From Ectobius pallidus (Eukaryota; Arthropoda; Insecta; Blattodea; Ectobiidae): a stretch of DNA of 64,000 bases. Where the stretch lies: NCBI GenBank assembly GCA_964059195.1, contig CAXKWD010000002.1:155262422-155326421 (forward strand), read 5' to 3'. The position numbers and the translations under genes are program-made. The notes beneath the pieces were generated by a model. It saw only the letters and a program-made list of their open reading frames with translations. It did not search any database and was not told the origin of the DNA. This document shows, in pieces, positions 22,290-32,721 of the stretch (its first letter is position 1; each line of letters begins with the position of its first letter).

Positions 22290-23459
22290 ATGGATATCCT
22301 CGCTGTACAGTCCAAGGCTATATTTGAAGATGCCATAGAAAATTTTCAAATCACGGTTTTAAACCGTATAACAACTCGGCTCTCGGCGAAAATGATGTAA
22401 TACGGATTCCTATTCAGGCTGAAAACTCGTATGCATTAGGTTGCAGGACATTTATTACGGGTTCTTGAAATATAACCGACGATAAGGATGCTGATTATAA
22501 GGGAAAAGTGGTAAGAAATGGTTTCTTGCATCTATTCGACGAAACAAAATACATCTTCATGGAGAAACAGTTGATCGTAGCAGAAATCTTGGAATCACAA
22601 GCTTATTGAAAGCACTTTGTTCTTACACCGTTCCGGATAGTGAAAGATTGAAAAACGCTGGGTGGATTCACCCCTCCGATGATGATGTGGAGACTATAAT
22701 AAAAATAAAGGTACGCATTCCTGTAAGCCACATACTTGGGATCGCTGAAGATTATGATAAAATATTCGTCAATTGTAAGATGGAACAGGTTCTGATGAGA
22801 TCGTAAAAAACGATCAATATCACTAAAGGTGAAGTTAGTAAAATTACCATCACAGACATCGAGTGGATGGTGCCTATAAATAAGGTCTCCGACGTTGAAA
22901 GAATAAAACTACTGAATATGTTGGGATCTGTTCGTTCGCTGACAATAGATTTTAGAAGGTGGCAATTGTACGAACATCCATCATTAGCTCAAGCATCCAA
23001 CATTTCATGGAACATTACATATCCTCAGTTTCAGAAACCTAGGATTGTTATCATAGAATTGCAAACTGCTAGGAATAAAAATGAAACCGTCGGTTCAAAG
23101 TTTGATTTATGCAATATCCAGAGCGTATCTGTATACTTGAACGATAGAAAGTACCCCTATCACTCTTTCGGGGTAGACACTACAAATGGTTCGTATGGAA
23201 TCCTTTATTTCAAGAGTCGTACTATCAAAAACCATCCCACCCTTTACTTAAAAGAAGCGATTTTATCACGCATACACCAGTCTTTGTCATCGACTGCACC
23301 AAGCCGAACGAGGATCTGAAATCGGGGGCCTGCACCACCAGCATTGACATTTCTGCAGCAAGTAATATACCAGCAAACACAAAAGCTTATTGCTTAATCC
23401 TTTACGATCGAAGTGTGGAGTATACTGCTTTATCCAACATTATCACCAATGTAGTGTAA
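22290..23459 (+). pseudogene. Polinton major capsid protein (double jelly-roll)
   Basis: It would build the capsid shell. The start is M-D-I-L-A-V-Q-S at 22290, with a frameshift after ENFQI. Conserved blocks follow in order: ENDVIRIPIQAENSYAL; LKNAGWIHP; HILGIAEDYDKIFVN; ITDIEWMVPINKVSDVER; SLTIDFRRWQLYEHPSLAQ; PRIVIIELQTARNKNE; FDLCNIQSVSVYLNDRKYPY. After a last frameshift at ~23270 come VFVIDCTKPNEDLKSG and IPANTKAYCLILYDRSVEY, with the stop at 23457-23459. Length near 390 codons matches the short insect version. At least four frame breaks or stops are visible. This is the strongest marker that the element is viral-type, not just a transposon. Confidence 0.87.
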
Positions 23460-23462
23460 CAA

Positions 23463-23940
23463 CATGATCATAATCGACTGTGAGGAATATCAGTCAAGGT
23501 GCAAACAATTCATAGCTAATGAATTCAATTGTCTTCGGTGGATGACAGAATTGTGGATTTTGTTCTCCGATCGCCTAAAGACATTTATCCAGATATGAAG
23601 TCGCAGCGGTACATCAAATCCTACATCCATGGAATTCCGTGGCAGAGTGGATACTTACAACTTGAAGCCTGTTCTTGAAAGTGTTTTAAAACCAGTGGAT
23701 GTTCTTCATTGTAAAGGACTGGAAAAGGTTCGGTTTCTTGAAAAACTTTTGCAGAGACTTTTTATAAACATGGACGATCTTGGTGTTCCAAAGCTTGACA
23801 AATTAAGAGACTGTGAAACCAAATGTCTTTTTCATAATGAACCTAATATGAACTGTGCATTGCATAATGTTATTGTGCTTACGCTGTGGATGAAATCCCA
23901 GTATGATAGTAATAAGGTGAATAAAATTCTAAAAACCTGA
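23463..23940 (+). pseudogene. Cys/His-rich Polinton-associated protein
   Basis: It starts M-I-I-I-D-C-E-E-Y-Q three bases after the capsid stop, with one frameshift near 23520-23540 and another near 23650. Conserved features are a HGIPWQSGYL-like turn, DVLHCKGLEKVRFLEKL, and a C-terminal putative zinc site (C-x3-C...H-x7-C-x2-H: ETKCLFHNEPNMNCALHNV). Its tail (last ~34 codons) was copied into a downstream tandem repeat. Proteins like this occur next to capsid genes in insect Polintons; function unknown. Confidence 0.65.
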
Positions 23941-24206
23941 GCCGTATTAGTTATAACCCATGAACCTAATATGAACTGTGCATTGCATAATGTTATTGTG
24001 CTTACGCTGTGGATGAAATCCCAGTATGATAGTAATAAGGTGAATAAAATTCTAAAAACCTGAGCCGTATTAGTTATAACCCATGAACCTAATATGAACT
24101 GTGCATTGCATAATGTTATTGTGCTTACGCTGTGGATGAAATCCCAGTATGATAGTAATAAGGTGAATAAAATTCTAAAAACCTGAGCCGTATTAGTTAT
24201 AACCCA
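23838..24206 (+). repeat. 123-bp x 3 tandem repeat copying a gene 3' end
   Basis: Three essentially identical units start at 23838, 23961 and 24084 (TGAACCTAATATGAACTGTGC...). The first unit is the last coding part and stop of the Cys/His-rich gene plus 20 bases of 3' sequence; the other two follow head to tail. The near-identity suggests a recent duplication, or homogenisation, inside an otherwise decayed element. Confidence 0.95.
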
Positions 24207-24990
24207 GTTACTAAATATTAGAATATATGGAATGAAACAAAGTGAGGTCCGTAGAAAGAAGGAGGGGAATATTTGCTTTACCCAAATTTGACAAATTAAA
24301 TATTATACCATGTTAACAATAACAACCTTTTTATTATAATTCACAAAACCACATGCAAATATAAAAAACTGTCTAAAGACACATTATGCCAGCCGTTCTG
24401 AAAATCTTATTGTACCTAATCTGGGAGAAGCTATCGCTGACTATAATCCCCACACACGGTGCACTGTCTTACTGAGCTACTCATATTGCATATATCAGGA
24501 CCTGATCTTAAAAGAAGTAATAATTATAAAAAATTGGAAACTAAATGAGAAATCAAACCGTAATGAAATAAAGTGATAATCAAAACATCAGCAGAGATAT
24601 ATAAATAAATAAAAAAAATACGATTTAGAAAGATAAATGCCTTAAGACATGACTGACGAATTTAAATTACCAATTCCAGATAGTTTTACAATCATATTAA
24701 TGCTATTGGCTGAAGGCCAAGATCATAAATAAAAATAAAAATATTAAAACCACATTACTATGGGTCACTCAACAGAATAATTGTAGTTAAAACTCCATAA
24801 CTTGAAAATACTATATCTCAGCTAAAACTCCATTTAAAAACTACCTTTCACTTCGAAGGCTTAACCAAGACTAAATGACTCAGGAGCTCGCAAAAGACCA
24901 CCGCCCACTCACTTCAATACCGCAATGCAGATACTGACGTCAGCCACGGAATACAGAATAGACAGGCAAGGCAGAGCACCGCATAGGGAA
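24207..24990. other. Polinton interior, no gene recognised
   Basis: AT-rich sequence between the tandem repeat and a short 41-bp array. No conserved reading frame is seen. Confidence 0.4.
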
Positions 24991-25150
24991 ATCGATCTCT
25001 AGTGGAAAACTTTACTCATGTGAGAGCCGATATCGATCTCTAGTAAGAAGCAGGACTCATATGAGAGCCGGGATCGATCTCCAGTAATAAACTGTACACA
25101 TGTGATAAAAAATTGATATATAGTAATAAACAATATTCCTGTATATATAC
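24991..25150. repeat. ~41-bp x 4 degenerate tandem repeat
   Basis: Units begin ATCGATCTCTAGT at 24991, 25032 and 25073, and a decayed ATTGATATATAGT at 25112. The intervening sequence shares CTCATGTGAGAGCCG. No coding potential. Confidence 0.7.
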
Positions 25151-25724
25151 AACATTGAGAGAAAAGTGTACCGCGGATAATTCGCACGGTACAAACTTGA
25201 TATGTATTTTATATTTCACAGCCCATCATCCAAGGAATTAAGAATAGGATAGGTTAGGGAAAACTGGACTTTGTCAAATGTATGTCATTTTTGAGAAAAT
25301 CCAGTTATGAAATAACTTAAAAAAGAATACATTTTTATCACTTTGGTTTTATTTAATATTTACAAAATGAATTTCACTCATAATCTTGAGAATCTCCAAC
25401 TTGTAAAACGAATTTCGCTCATAATCTTGAGAGTCTCCAACTTCTGAAACATAGAAAAATAAAACACACTTAAGAATTCAGCTTACGATGGTTAAGAATA
25501 GGAAATGGTTCATGTTAATAATACATCCTTTCTAGCAAGTCGATGGGTGTAGGGTGCCTCCGACTCCATGGTTGTCGTGCTGTATAGTCACTTTTAGTCT
25601 GTTACCCACACTTCACACTGAGTCTAAAATCTCAAGACGCTTCCCAATGTTTTACGTGAAACATCGATTCCATGTTACATACAGTTGAGTTACGTGGTAG
25701 TAGTAACTAGCTGAATTCGGCTCC

Positions 25725-26208
25725 TTACATCAATGAAAGTTTCTCCTCGTTCATCTGTTGAAGCTGATCTTCACTCAACTTCCCAAACCTTGGTGGTATA
25801 AAAACGCTGCAACCAATCATTAAATCTATTTCCGTACTTTGTGTACACGGAACGAGCTTCCTTTACCGGATACGCAAGTCCAATTTGCAGCTCGCTCAAC
25901 GGCTTGGTACATTTCACATCGGGAATGTTTACAACTGAATAACGCTCTAGAGTGGATACTATAGGCGTCTTCTTATTCTTGTTTTCCTCTGATTGAAACT
26001 GTGTAAATTGGTAAATCCGCTTGTGACGCTTGTATGGTGGAGGTCTGCGGCGTATCCTACAAATCCTGCGTTGTAATATCCATTGTAGCAGCAGCTGTAG
26101 TAGATTTAGATAAACCTTTACGACCACGCTTAAATGTTGACATCTCGGAGGCTTGACGATCAGTAAACTCTGCATACATGCAGCGTAGATAATATATATA
26201 CTGTCCAT
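25725..26208 (-). pseudogene. Conserved small Polinton protein with K-Y-G motif
   Basis: The C-terminal half reads RYSVVNIPDVKCTKPLSELQ, IGLAYPVKEARSVYTKYGNR, then after a frameshift FIPPRFGKLSEDQLQQMNEE, ending at TAA 25725-25727. This pattern (a YPVK/TKYG strand followed by a (L/I)PxRF motif) recurs in small insect Polinton-associated proteins as I remember them, possibly nucleic-acid binding; that function is a guess. The N-terminal part is hydrophobic or basic and probably in the wrong frame. Confidence 0.55.
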
Positions 26209-26249
26209 CTTCCCTCACCTTTCCCTCACTCTTGGTGTATACAATCATG

Positions 26250-26600
26250 TTAATCAGGAACGTAAGCATGTTGCGAAATTTCACCTGTGCCACAAACATC
26301 CCGGCCGATGTTGATGAGGACCTCACCTTTAGTTTTATTTATAAACTTGCAGTAGGGGGACCATCATTTATGCTCATTTGCTGGATCGTACGTTTCTTCC
26401 CATTGTCCTATTTTCGTATGATCGTACGCGCACTCGGCTACATCCTTGTATCCAGTATAGTACAATCCAGCTTCGCTCATTTTGTCCAAGTCCATAAACG
26501 GTAATGGCCAATCTTTAAAAGTTTTACTTCGATCAGATTGTTTAGTCATATCAAGCGTCGTCTCATAATACAGAGCTATCCTGCGCGTTATGCTTCTCAC
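26250..26600 (-). pseudogene. BIR-domain (IAP-like) protein of the Polinton
   Basis: Residues ~25-80 match a baculovirus IAP repeat: R-S-K-T-F-K-D-W-P near the start, KMSEAGLYYTG in the middle, IGQWEETYDP and EH at the end of the first frame. The zinc site C-x2-C-x16-H-x6-C is recognisable with Asp in place of the second Cys (CAYD). The last Cys lies beyond an in-frame TGA at 26361-26363 in WSPYC. No RING domain is seen. BIR proteins bind and restrain caspases; in a viral setting this would delay host cell death, but the copy is broken and lacks one zinc ligand. Confidence 0.75.
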
Positions 26601-26641
26601 TTACGAATGATCTTGAAACAAGATTGAACCTGTCCCGCACG

Positions 26642-26855
26642 TGCCGTGTATGACCTTGAAACAAGTTTGAACAAGTCTGTAGTGATTACATCATACATAA
26701 AGAATTTGCTGATTCAGCTGTAATGTGAGAGGCACTTCCAGTCAGGTGCCGTGTATGCCTCTGAAACAATTTTGAACAAGTCCGTAGTGATGATGTCATA
26801 CATAAAGAATTTGCTGATTCAGCTGTAAAGTGAGACGCACTTATGGCCAGGTGTC
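26642..26855. repeat. 105-bp x 2 tandem repeat upstream of the BIR gene
   Basis: Two units start TGCCGTGTATG at 26642 and 26747 and share TTGAACAAGTC(T/C)GTAGTGATNA, TCATACATAAAGAATTTGCTG and ATTCAGCTGTAA. They lie between the BIR gene start and the right TIR, so they could be promoter repeats. Confidence 0.75.
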
Positions 26856-26931
26856 CTGAATAACCTTGAAATCACCTTCACTTGTTCTGGTGTACGTGAC
26901 AAACCGTCGGAACAAAACTGATGACGTAGTG

Positions 26932-27894
26932 TAATATGAGATTTATGTCTGATACAGTTACGGTCGCGTCTGTAATGTTTCCATGCAAAAACGACATAAA
27001 GTTGAAATCCGTCATATTCACTCATGACTTAAGCATCCTTCCTGTCACGTGACCCATCCCGCCGTTGAGGTAGGTCGTATGCCACTCCACCTTCCCATCC
27101 ACCACGTAAGCAATGTCGCCATCTTGAATTTTCAAATTCCCCACTTTCGCCATTTGCAATTTCATATCGTGCGCATTCAGCCATTTTCCATTTTCAAATC
27201 TCCTGCCTTCTACCAATATACAATTTTAAATTTTCAACCTTCCGCCATTTGTAATTGTAATATACAGTTTTCAAATTTACCGCCATCTACCATTTGCAAT
27301 TTTTAAATTTCCCACCTTCCGCGATTTGCAATTTCATATCGTGCGCATTTAACCATTTTCCATTTACAAATATCCCGCCATCTACCAATATCCAAATTCC
27401 AAATTTTTCACCATTTTGAATTTTCAACTCATCCGCCTTCTACCAATATACAATTTTCAAATTTCCCTCCTTCCGCCATTTGAAATGGGAACCGAAAACG
27501 AAACAATTTTGATTTTGTAATATACAATTTTCAAATTTACCGCCATTATGAATTTCCAAATTTTGAATTCCAACCTTCTTCCGCCATTTGAAATAGGAAC
27601 CGGAAGCGACACCATTTTGAATCACGTGGTGTCATAGCCACGCCCACCAATGACGTAGGTCGTTACGTCATCCAACCCACCTTCTCCTCCGTGACGTAAG
27701 CCGTGACGTCTTAGTCGCCCCACCTTCCCCTCCAGCGCCTCCTGTCACGTGATCCGTGACGTCATAGACGCGCCTCCCTCCCCTCTCCTTACGGCATTAC
27801 TTCCCCTCCAGAGCTTCCTGCGCCCCCTGTCAATCCAGCCATCAGAATGCGAACCCACCGGACCCACATGTCACGTGACCGGCAAAAGCACACT
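26932..27894 (-). repeat. Polinton right terminal inverted repeat
   Basis: Inverted counterpart of 6405-7271, ending GCAAAAGCACACT at 27894. It carries the same minisatellite units (CCGCCATTTG, AATATACAATTTTCAAATTT), CACGTGG, ACGTCA sites and GTCACGTGAC near the tip. It is about 100 bp longer than the left copy, mostly from different minisatellite copy number and a 27720-27830 GC-rich segment. Confidence 0.9.
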
Positions 27895-28307
27895 ACTTCT
27901 TTCTTTATGGAAAGTGTACACGTAGTCTATAATGTCGCAGGAAAATTGTGAATTAAGTCCTTTTAAAAATGCCCAGGATTTTAAATCAATGCCGGTAAGT
28001 TAGTAATGAAACATCCTTTCTGAAATTTGACTGGTTTCTCTTCAGGTGTAATAAAGTGTTTGATTGCAGAAATGGAGTGTAGTCTATTGTCGATATCTTT
28101 AAATGTTAGATTACATGCAATAAATTACAAATTTGTACCTCTTCATTAGCTGGAGATGAAGTTAAGTGTAGCCTATTACGTTGCGTACATGAAAAGTATA
28201 TTATAATGGACAACAATGTAATTTCAAGTGTCATTACAGTGTGACTTGCATAAATAAATTGAGACAATTTATTCTAACAATTAAACTGTTTTTTTTTTCA
28301 GTAAAAT
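27895..28307. other. No gene recognised
   Basis: Short AT-rich stretch between the Polinton end and a transposase-like fragment. No conserved frame. Confidence 0.4.
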
Positions 28308-28499
28308 TTGCTCCAATGTGACTCCATACAGGCTTTTTTAAAAATATGCCTGAAGGCTAACCAGTCAAATTGTAGAATGAATGTTTTATTAATAACACTT
28401 AGGTGTTCCCAAAGCATTTGTTTGCTGATTCTACTTTTGAAATCCGTTATTTTCTATCATGTACAGTTTTTTTGCAAATCAATTGAACTAATTTTTTAT

Positions 28500-29065
28500 T
28501 TAAACGTAAATTTCACAAATATCTATTACACATACTTCGGCATAAGTCTTGGTGATGAAGACGAAAGCTGGGCACCGCTCAAGATACATCGTACATGTGC
28601 TGTGGGACTGAGACTGTTAGTAAAATGGAGCTGAAAAATCAATGCCTTTTGCAATCCCAATGGTTTGGAGGGAGCTACAAAATCATATTAACGATTGTTT
28701 TTTTTTGTATGGTTAACGTTCAAGGTTCTTATCGCAAATAGTACAATATCCGAACATTCCTTCGGCCTTACGACCAGCTACGACCAGCCTATCCTTGTTC
28801 CACTCCCATTGTTAAAGATGTGCCTCTGGAGAGCAGCTCAGAAAATGAAAGTGATAATGCTGATGATAAGAAGCCAGAAGAACAATCTGCACCAAAATTA
28901 TTCAGTCAAAATTAACTTAATGATTTAACTCGTGACTTGAATCTGACAAAGGATGCCGCCCAATTGCTTGGATCAAGATTGAAAGAAAAAACATATTCTA
29001 CTACTGGAGTTTTGTTCTCTTGGTATAGGACCATAGAGAAGGAGTTAATCAAATTCATTAAATAA
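28500..29065 (+). pseudogene. Fragment B of an unclassified transposase-like family (N-terminal half)
   Basis: Matches the N-terminal half of the protein at 41469-43178 in order but across shifted frames: YYTYFGISLGDEDESWAPLK (against YYFGIKLGDQQKDWAP), MPFAIPMVWRELQNHINDCF, ES(S)SENESDN, and LNDLTRDLNLTKDAAQLLGS (against LNDLVRDLGLSKQKAELLGS). Frame breaks and loss of the D-D-E half show a dead fragment. Confidence 0.8.
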
Positions 29066-29129
29066 GAAGATTCTCTCGTTTATTATTATGATATTGTAGA
29101 GCGAAGGCTACTGTATACCCCCCATCCCC

Positions 29130-30140
29130 CCCCCCCGTGGGAATTTCCGACTCATATATATATATTTTTTTGGTATTGCCATCTAGTTTCAGTTTTTAGT
29201 TGTTTGCCCCTTATCAATTACAGCATTTACCCGGAAACCCCGGAAACCCCGGAAAACTACGAAAATCCGGAGAAGATTACTTTTTCTTTGTTCTTTGCTC
29301 CTAATATGCCCAGGGAATTTCTGACTCACATATATTTGTTGGTATTGTCATCTAGTTTATGGTTTCAGTTGTTTGCCTCTTACCAATTACAACATATCCC
29401 CGGGAAACCTGGAAAACCACGTGTATACGGAGAAAATTACAATGTTTTATTTTTTAAATCTTTGTTCTTTGCTTCTAATATTCAAAGGTAATTTCTGACT
29501 CATGTTCTTTTGTTGGTATTGCCATCCAGATTAAGGTTTCAGTTGTTTGCCCCTTATCAGTTCAAGCAAATCGCCAGAAAACTCCGAAAACCACGGAAAC
29601 CCGGAGAAAATAACTTTGTTTTGATTTTTTAAAATCTTAGTTCTTTGCTCCTAGTATTCAAAGGGAATTTGTGACTCATATGGTTTTGTGTTAGTATTGC
29701 CATCTAGATTAAGGTTTCAGTTGTTTGCCTCTTATCAATTACAGCATATCCCCATAAAACTCGGAAAACCACGGAAATCCGGAGAAAATGACTTTGTTTC
29801 AATTTTTTTAAATCTTGGCTCTTTGCTCTTAGTATTCAAAGGGAATTGGTGAATCATATGGTTTTGTGTTAGTATTGCCATCTAGATTAATGTTTCAGTT
29901 ATTTGCCCCTTATCAATTACAGCATATCCTCGGAAAACTCCGAAAATCACGAAAATCCGCAGAAAACGAGTTCGTTTTATTTTTTTAAAAAACCTTTGTT
30001 CTTTGATCCTAATATTCCCGGGGAATTTCTGATTTACATATTTTTTTGTTGGCATTGTCATCCATATTAAGGTTTCAGTTGTTTGTCCGTTATCAATTAC
30101 AGCATATCCCCGTAAAACCCGGACAACCACGAGATATCTG
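29130..30140 (+). repeat. Left array of ~176-bp units
   Basis: Successive units start near 29287, 29461, 29638, 29817 and 29995, plus a partial first unit. Each carries GGAATTTCTGACTCA, TTGGTATTG(C/T)CATCTAG, TTTCAGTTGTTTGCC and CCGGAAAACC(A/C)CGGAAAnCCGGAGAAAA. The units differ from one another by several percent. Confidence 0.85.
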
Positions 30141-30466
30141 CCATAATTTTGATGGTCACATGCAAAGAAAAGGGGAATCATATCTTCTAAACATGCTAAG
30201 TGTAAGTTAAAGTTGTTTTCCTTAGCTGCTCGCTGAAATTTTAAAATCAATTTCACTTTGTCCATATTACCAATCCAAGATTGTGATGTTTTACCCAATG
30301 TCCCTTCTCTAACTTCAGTCAAGAAAGTTTGGTAGGGACTGTGGAAAGTTTGGCAAGATAAATTATCATTCACAGATGTCAAATTAGAATATGAAGGGTG
30401 TTCTGCCAGGTTTTCGATCGCTTTTATCCCTTCAGCATCAGGATTTTTTCCAGTATTCTTTGTCAT
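30136..30466 (-). pseudogene. Coding remnant in the centre of the foldback element
   Basis: The open frame starts M-T-K-N-T-G-K-N-P-D-A-E and contains SWIGNMDKVKLILKFQRAAK, ENNFNLHLACLEDMIPLFFA and CDHQNYGRY before running into repeat sequence. The W..(M/N)...I..F..A.K...F.LHL....M.P.FFA.DH.NY.RY pattern resembles a widespread uncharacterised protein found in arthropod and cnidarian repeats. It may be part of the element's original transposase or captured DNA. Confidence 0.5.
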
Positions 30467-30479
30467 GCTGTAATTGGAA

Positions 30480-31727
30480 AGGGGAAAACAACTGGAAACT
30501 TAATATAGGAGTATTAGGAGCAAAGAACAAAGATTTTAAAGGGATTTTTAAAAAGTCAGTTTGTCTGGATTTCCGTAGTTTTTGGAGTTTTCTAGAGATA
30601 TGCTATAATTCATAAGGGGCAAACAACTGAAACCTTAATCTAAATGGGAATACCAACAAAAAAAACATACAATTCAGAAATTCCCATTGAATATTAGGAG
30701 TAAAGAACAAAGATTAAAAAAATTAAACATAGTCAGTTTCTCCGTCTATACGTGGTTTTCCGGGGATATGCTGTAATTGGTAAGGGGAAAACAACTGAAA
30801 CCTTAATGTAGATGGCAATACCAACACAAAAACATACGATACACTAATTCCCTTTGAATACTAAGAGCAAAGAACAAAGATTTTAAAAAATTTGAACGAA
30901 GTTATTTTCTCCGGATTTCCGTGGTTTTCGGAGTTTTCAGGGGATATGCTGTAATTGATAAGGGGCAAACAACTGAAACTTTAATCTAGATGGTAATGCT
31001 AATAAAAAACATATGAGTCAGAAATTCCCTTTGAATATTAGGAGCAAAGAACAAAGGTTTAAGAAATAAAACATAGTCATTTTCTCAGTCTATACGTGGT
31101 TTTCCGGGTTTTCCGGGGATATACTGTAATTGGTAAGGGGAAAACAACTGAAATCTTAATCTAGATGGCAATTCAAACACAAAAACATATGATTCACCAA
31201 TTCCCTTTGAATACTAGGGGCAAAGAACAAAGATTTTAAAAAAATTAAACGAAGTTATTTTCTCCGGATTTCCGTGGTTTTCGGAGTTTTGCGGGGATAT
31301 GCTGTAATTGATAAGGGGCAAACAACTGAAACCTTAATCTAGATGGTAATGCCAATAAAAAACATATGAATCAGAAATTCCCTTTGAATATTAGGACCAA
31401 AGAACAAAGATTTAAAAAATAAAGCATTGTCATTTTCTCCGTATAAACGTGGATTTCCGGGTTTTCCGGGGAATGTTGTAATTTGAAAGGGGCAAACAAC
31501 TGAAACCTTAAACTAGATGCCAATATAAACAAAAATGTGTGAGTCATAAATTCCCTGGGAATATTAGGAGCAAAGAACAATGAAAAATTAAAACAAATTC
31601 ATTTTCTCCGGATTTTCGTGGTTTTCCGGGTAAATGCTGTAATTGACAAGGGGCAAACAACTAAAAACTTAAACTAGATGGCAATACCAACAAAAACATA
31701 TATGTGTCGGAAATTCCCATGGGGGGG
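30480..31727 (-). repeat. Right array of ~176-bp units (inverted)
   Basis: Same unit in the opposite orientation, with GGAGCAAAGAACAAAGA at about 30520, 30697, 30868, 31040, 31214, 31392 and 31567. Higher-order alternation of two unit types (ACGTGGTTTTCCGGG against TTTCCGTGGTTTTCGGAG) is visible. Confidence 0.85.
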
Positions 31728-32400
31728 AGGGTTTCATATTAGTGGCCCATGGTCTATTGAGGGTTTGTTTAATTGCTTTAACGTCACTTACAATCCAAGT
31801 AGCCTAAGTGGAAGTTATTTACAGACTCGTTCAAAAGTAGCCTCAGAGGTGTATTTTTACACAATGGAAATTTGTTTCGTTCAATACCCATTGCGCATTC
31901 AGTGGAGGGGTGAGAAGTTGGTTCCTACCTCCATAAGGTAAAGTATTTCCATGAGGGAAATGAGATATAAAGGGGTCACCAATTTTTCTTTCTAGAAAAA
32001 TAAATTTTATTCTCAGTACACTATTTGAATACAAAGAATTATAATTGAAAAACATATAATTTATGTCTTGTGAATAATCAGAAAACAAATGAATAAATTT
32101 ACTTCTGACAAGAATTACAAATAAATAGCCTACTTTCTTAGCAAAGTGCAATGAATAGTTAATTACAATGTGAAATAAATCTTCTTCTTATAATAAATAC
32201 ATGTAGGCTTATGGATAGGCCTAGAGCTTCTGAAACACAATTTCATATAGATTAGATATGCAAATTTCTCACAAATAAATGTATCTGGTAAGAACAATAA
32301 ATGAGATTCACGAACTGTGAATGATGTGATCTGATATAATATCTGATACTAATTTCAGAACAATATACTGAGAGAATACTTGAGAGATTAAACACATTGA
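31728..32400. other. No gene recognised
   Basis: AT-rich sequence between the foldback element and the LINE target duplication. No conserved frame. Confidence 0.4.
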
Positions 32401-32721
32401 TAATGATTATCATGTGAGTGATCGTTAGTGAGTGAGTGAACTTCCGGTGACAAGTGCGGCGTCCTGGCGTCTCAAGAAAGTGCTAAAAACAGCGGAAAAC
32501 ACAAGTAAATAAAATAAAAACTAGCTGGAAAGCGTTACTAAGTCAGTGCTACACACACAGAATTGTTAGTACGTCGGGGTTCGATCTCCCAAGTAAGTAA
32601 AATCTGTGAAAACATCTTCACTCTCTCAAAAGGGAAAGAGAAGCCATATTGTGAAGAACCGGAAGCCGACCAAAGAAGAAAGAAAGGAGAACCAAACCAA
32701 AGATAGTAAAACAATATAGAC

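Larger units (their letters stand above)
6405..27894. mobile_element. Polinton/Maverick (adintovirus-like) element, degenerate
   Basis: A 21.5-kb element bounded by terminal inverted repeats (6405-7271 and 26932-27894), beginning 5'-AGTGTGCTTTTGC and ending with its complement; AG...CT ends are typical of Polintons. Inside are recognisable remains of DNA polymerase B (+), integrase (-), packaging ATPase (-), a PLA2-domain protein (+), adenain-like protease (+), structural proteins including a major capsid protein (+) and small family-specific genes. All genes carry stops or frameshifts. About 3.6 kb is a later retroelement insertion, giving an original size near 18 kb. The bases just outside the ends (TTCAAT and ACTTCT) do not match, so the expected 6-bp target duplication is not seen. 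This is a dead copy. Confidence 0.93.
29118..31727. mobile_element. Foldback-type element with tandem-repeat arms
   Basis: Two inverted arms, each an array of ~176-bp units: left arm 29130-30140 (about 6 units, CTTTGTTCTTTGCTCCTAAT...) and right arm 30480-31727 (about 7 units in reverse). The outer tips are symmetrical: a C-run then GTGGGAATTTCC on the left, GGAAATTCCCATGGGGGGG on the right. A ~340-bp unique centre remains. Long inverted arms made of subrepeats resemble foldback/Galileo-like elements; superfamily and target duplication were not established. Confidence 0.75.

Noticed and set aside
23838..24206. CRISPR-like regular array
   Set aside because: The units are contiguous 123-bp copies with no unique spacers, and the genome is eukaryotic.
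6399..27900. 6-bp target duplication of the Polinton
   Set aside because: Flanking hexamers TTCAAT and ACTTCT do not match, so it is not claimed.
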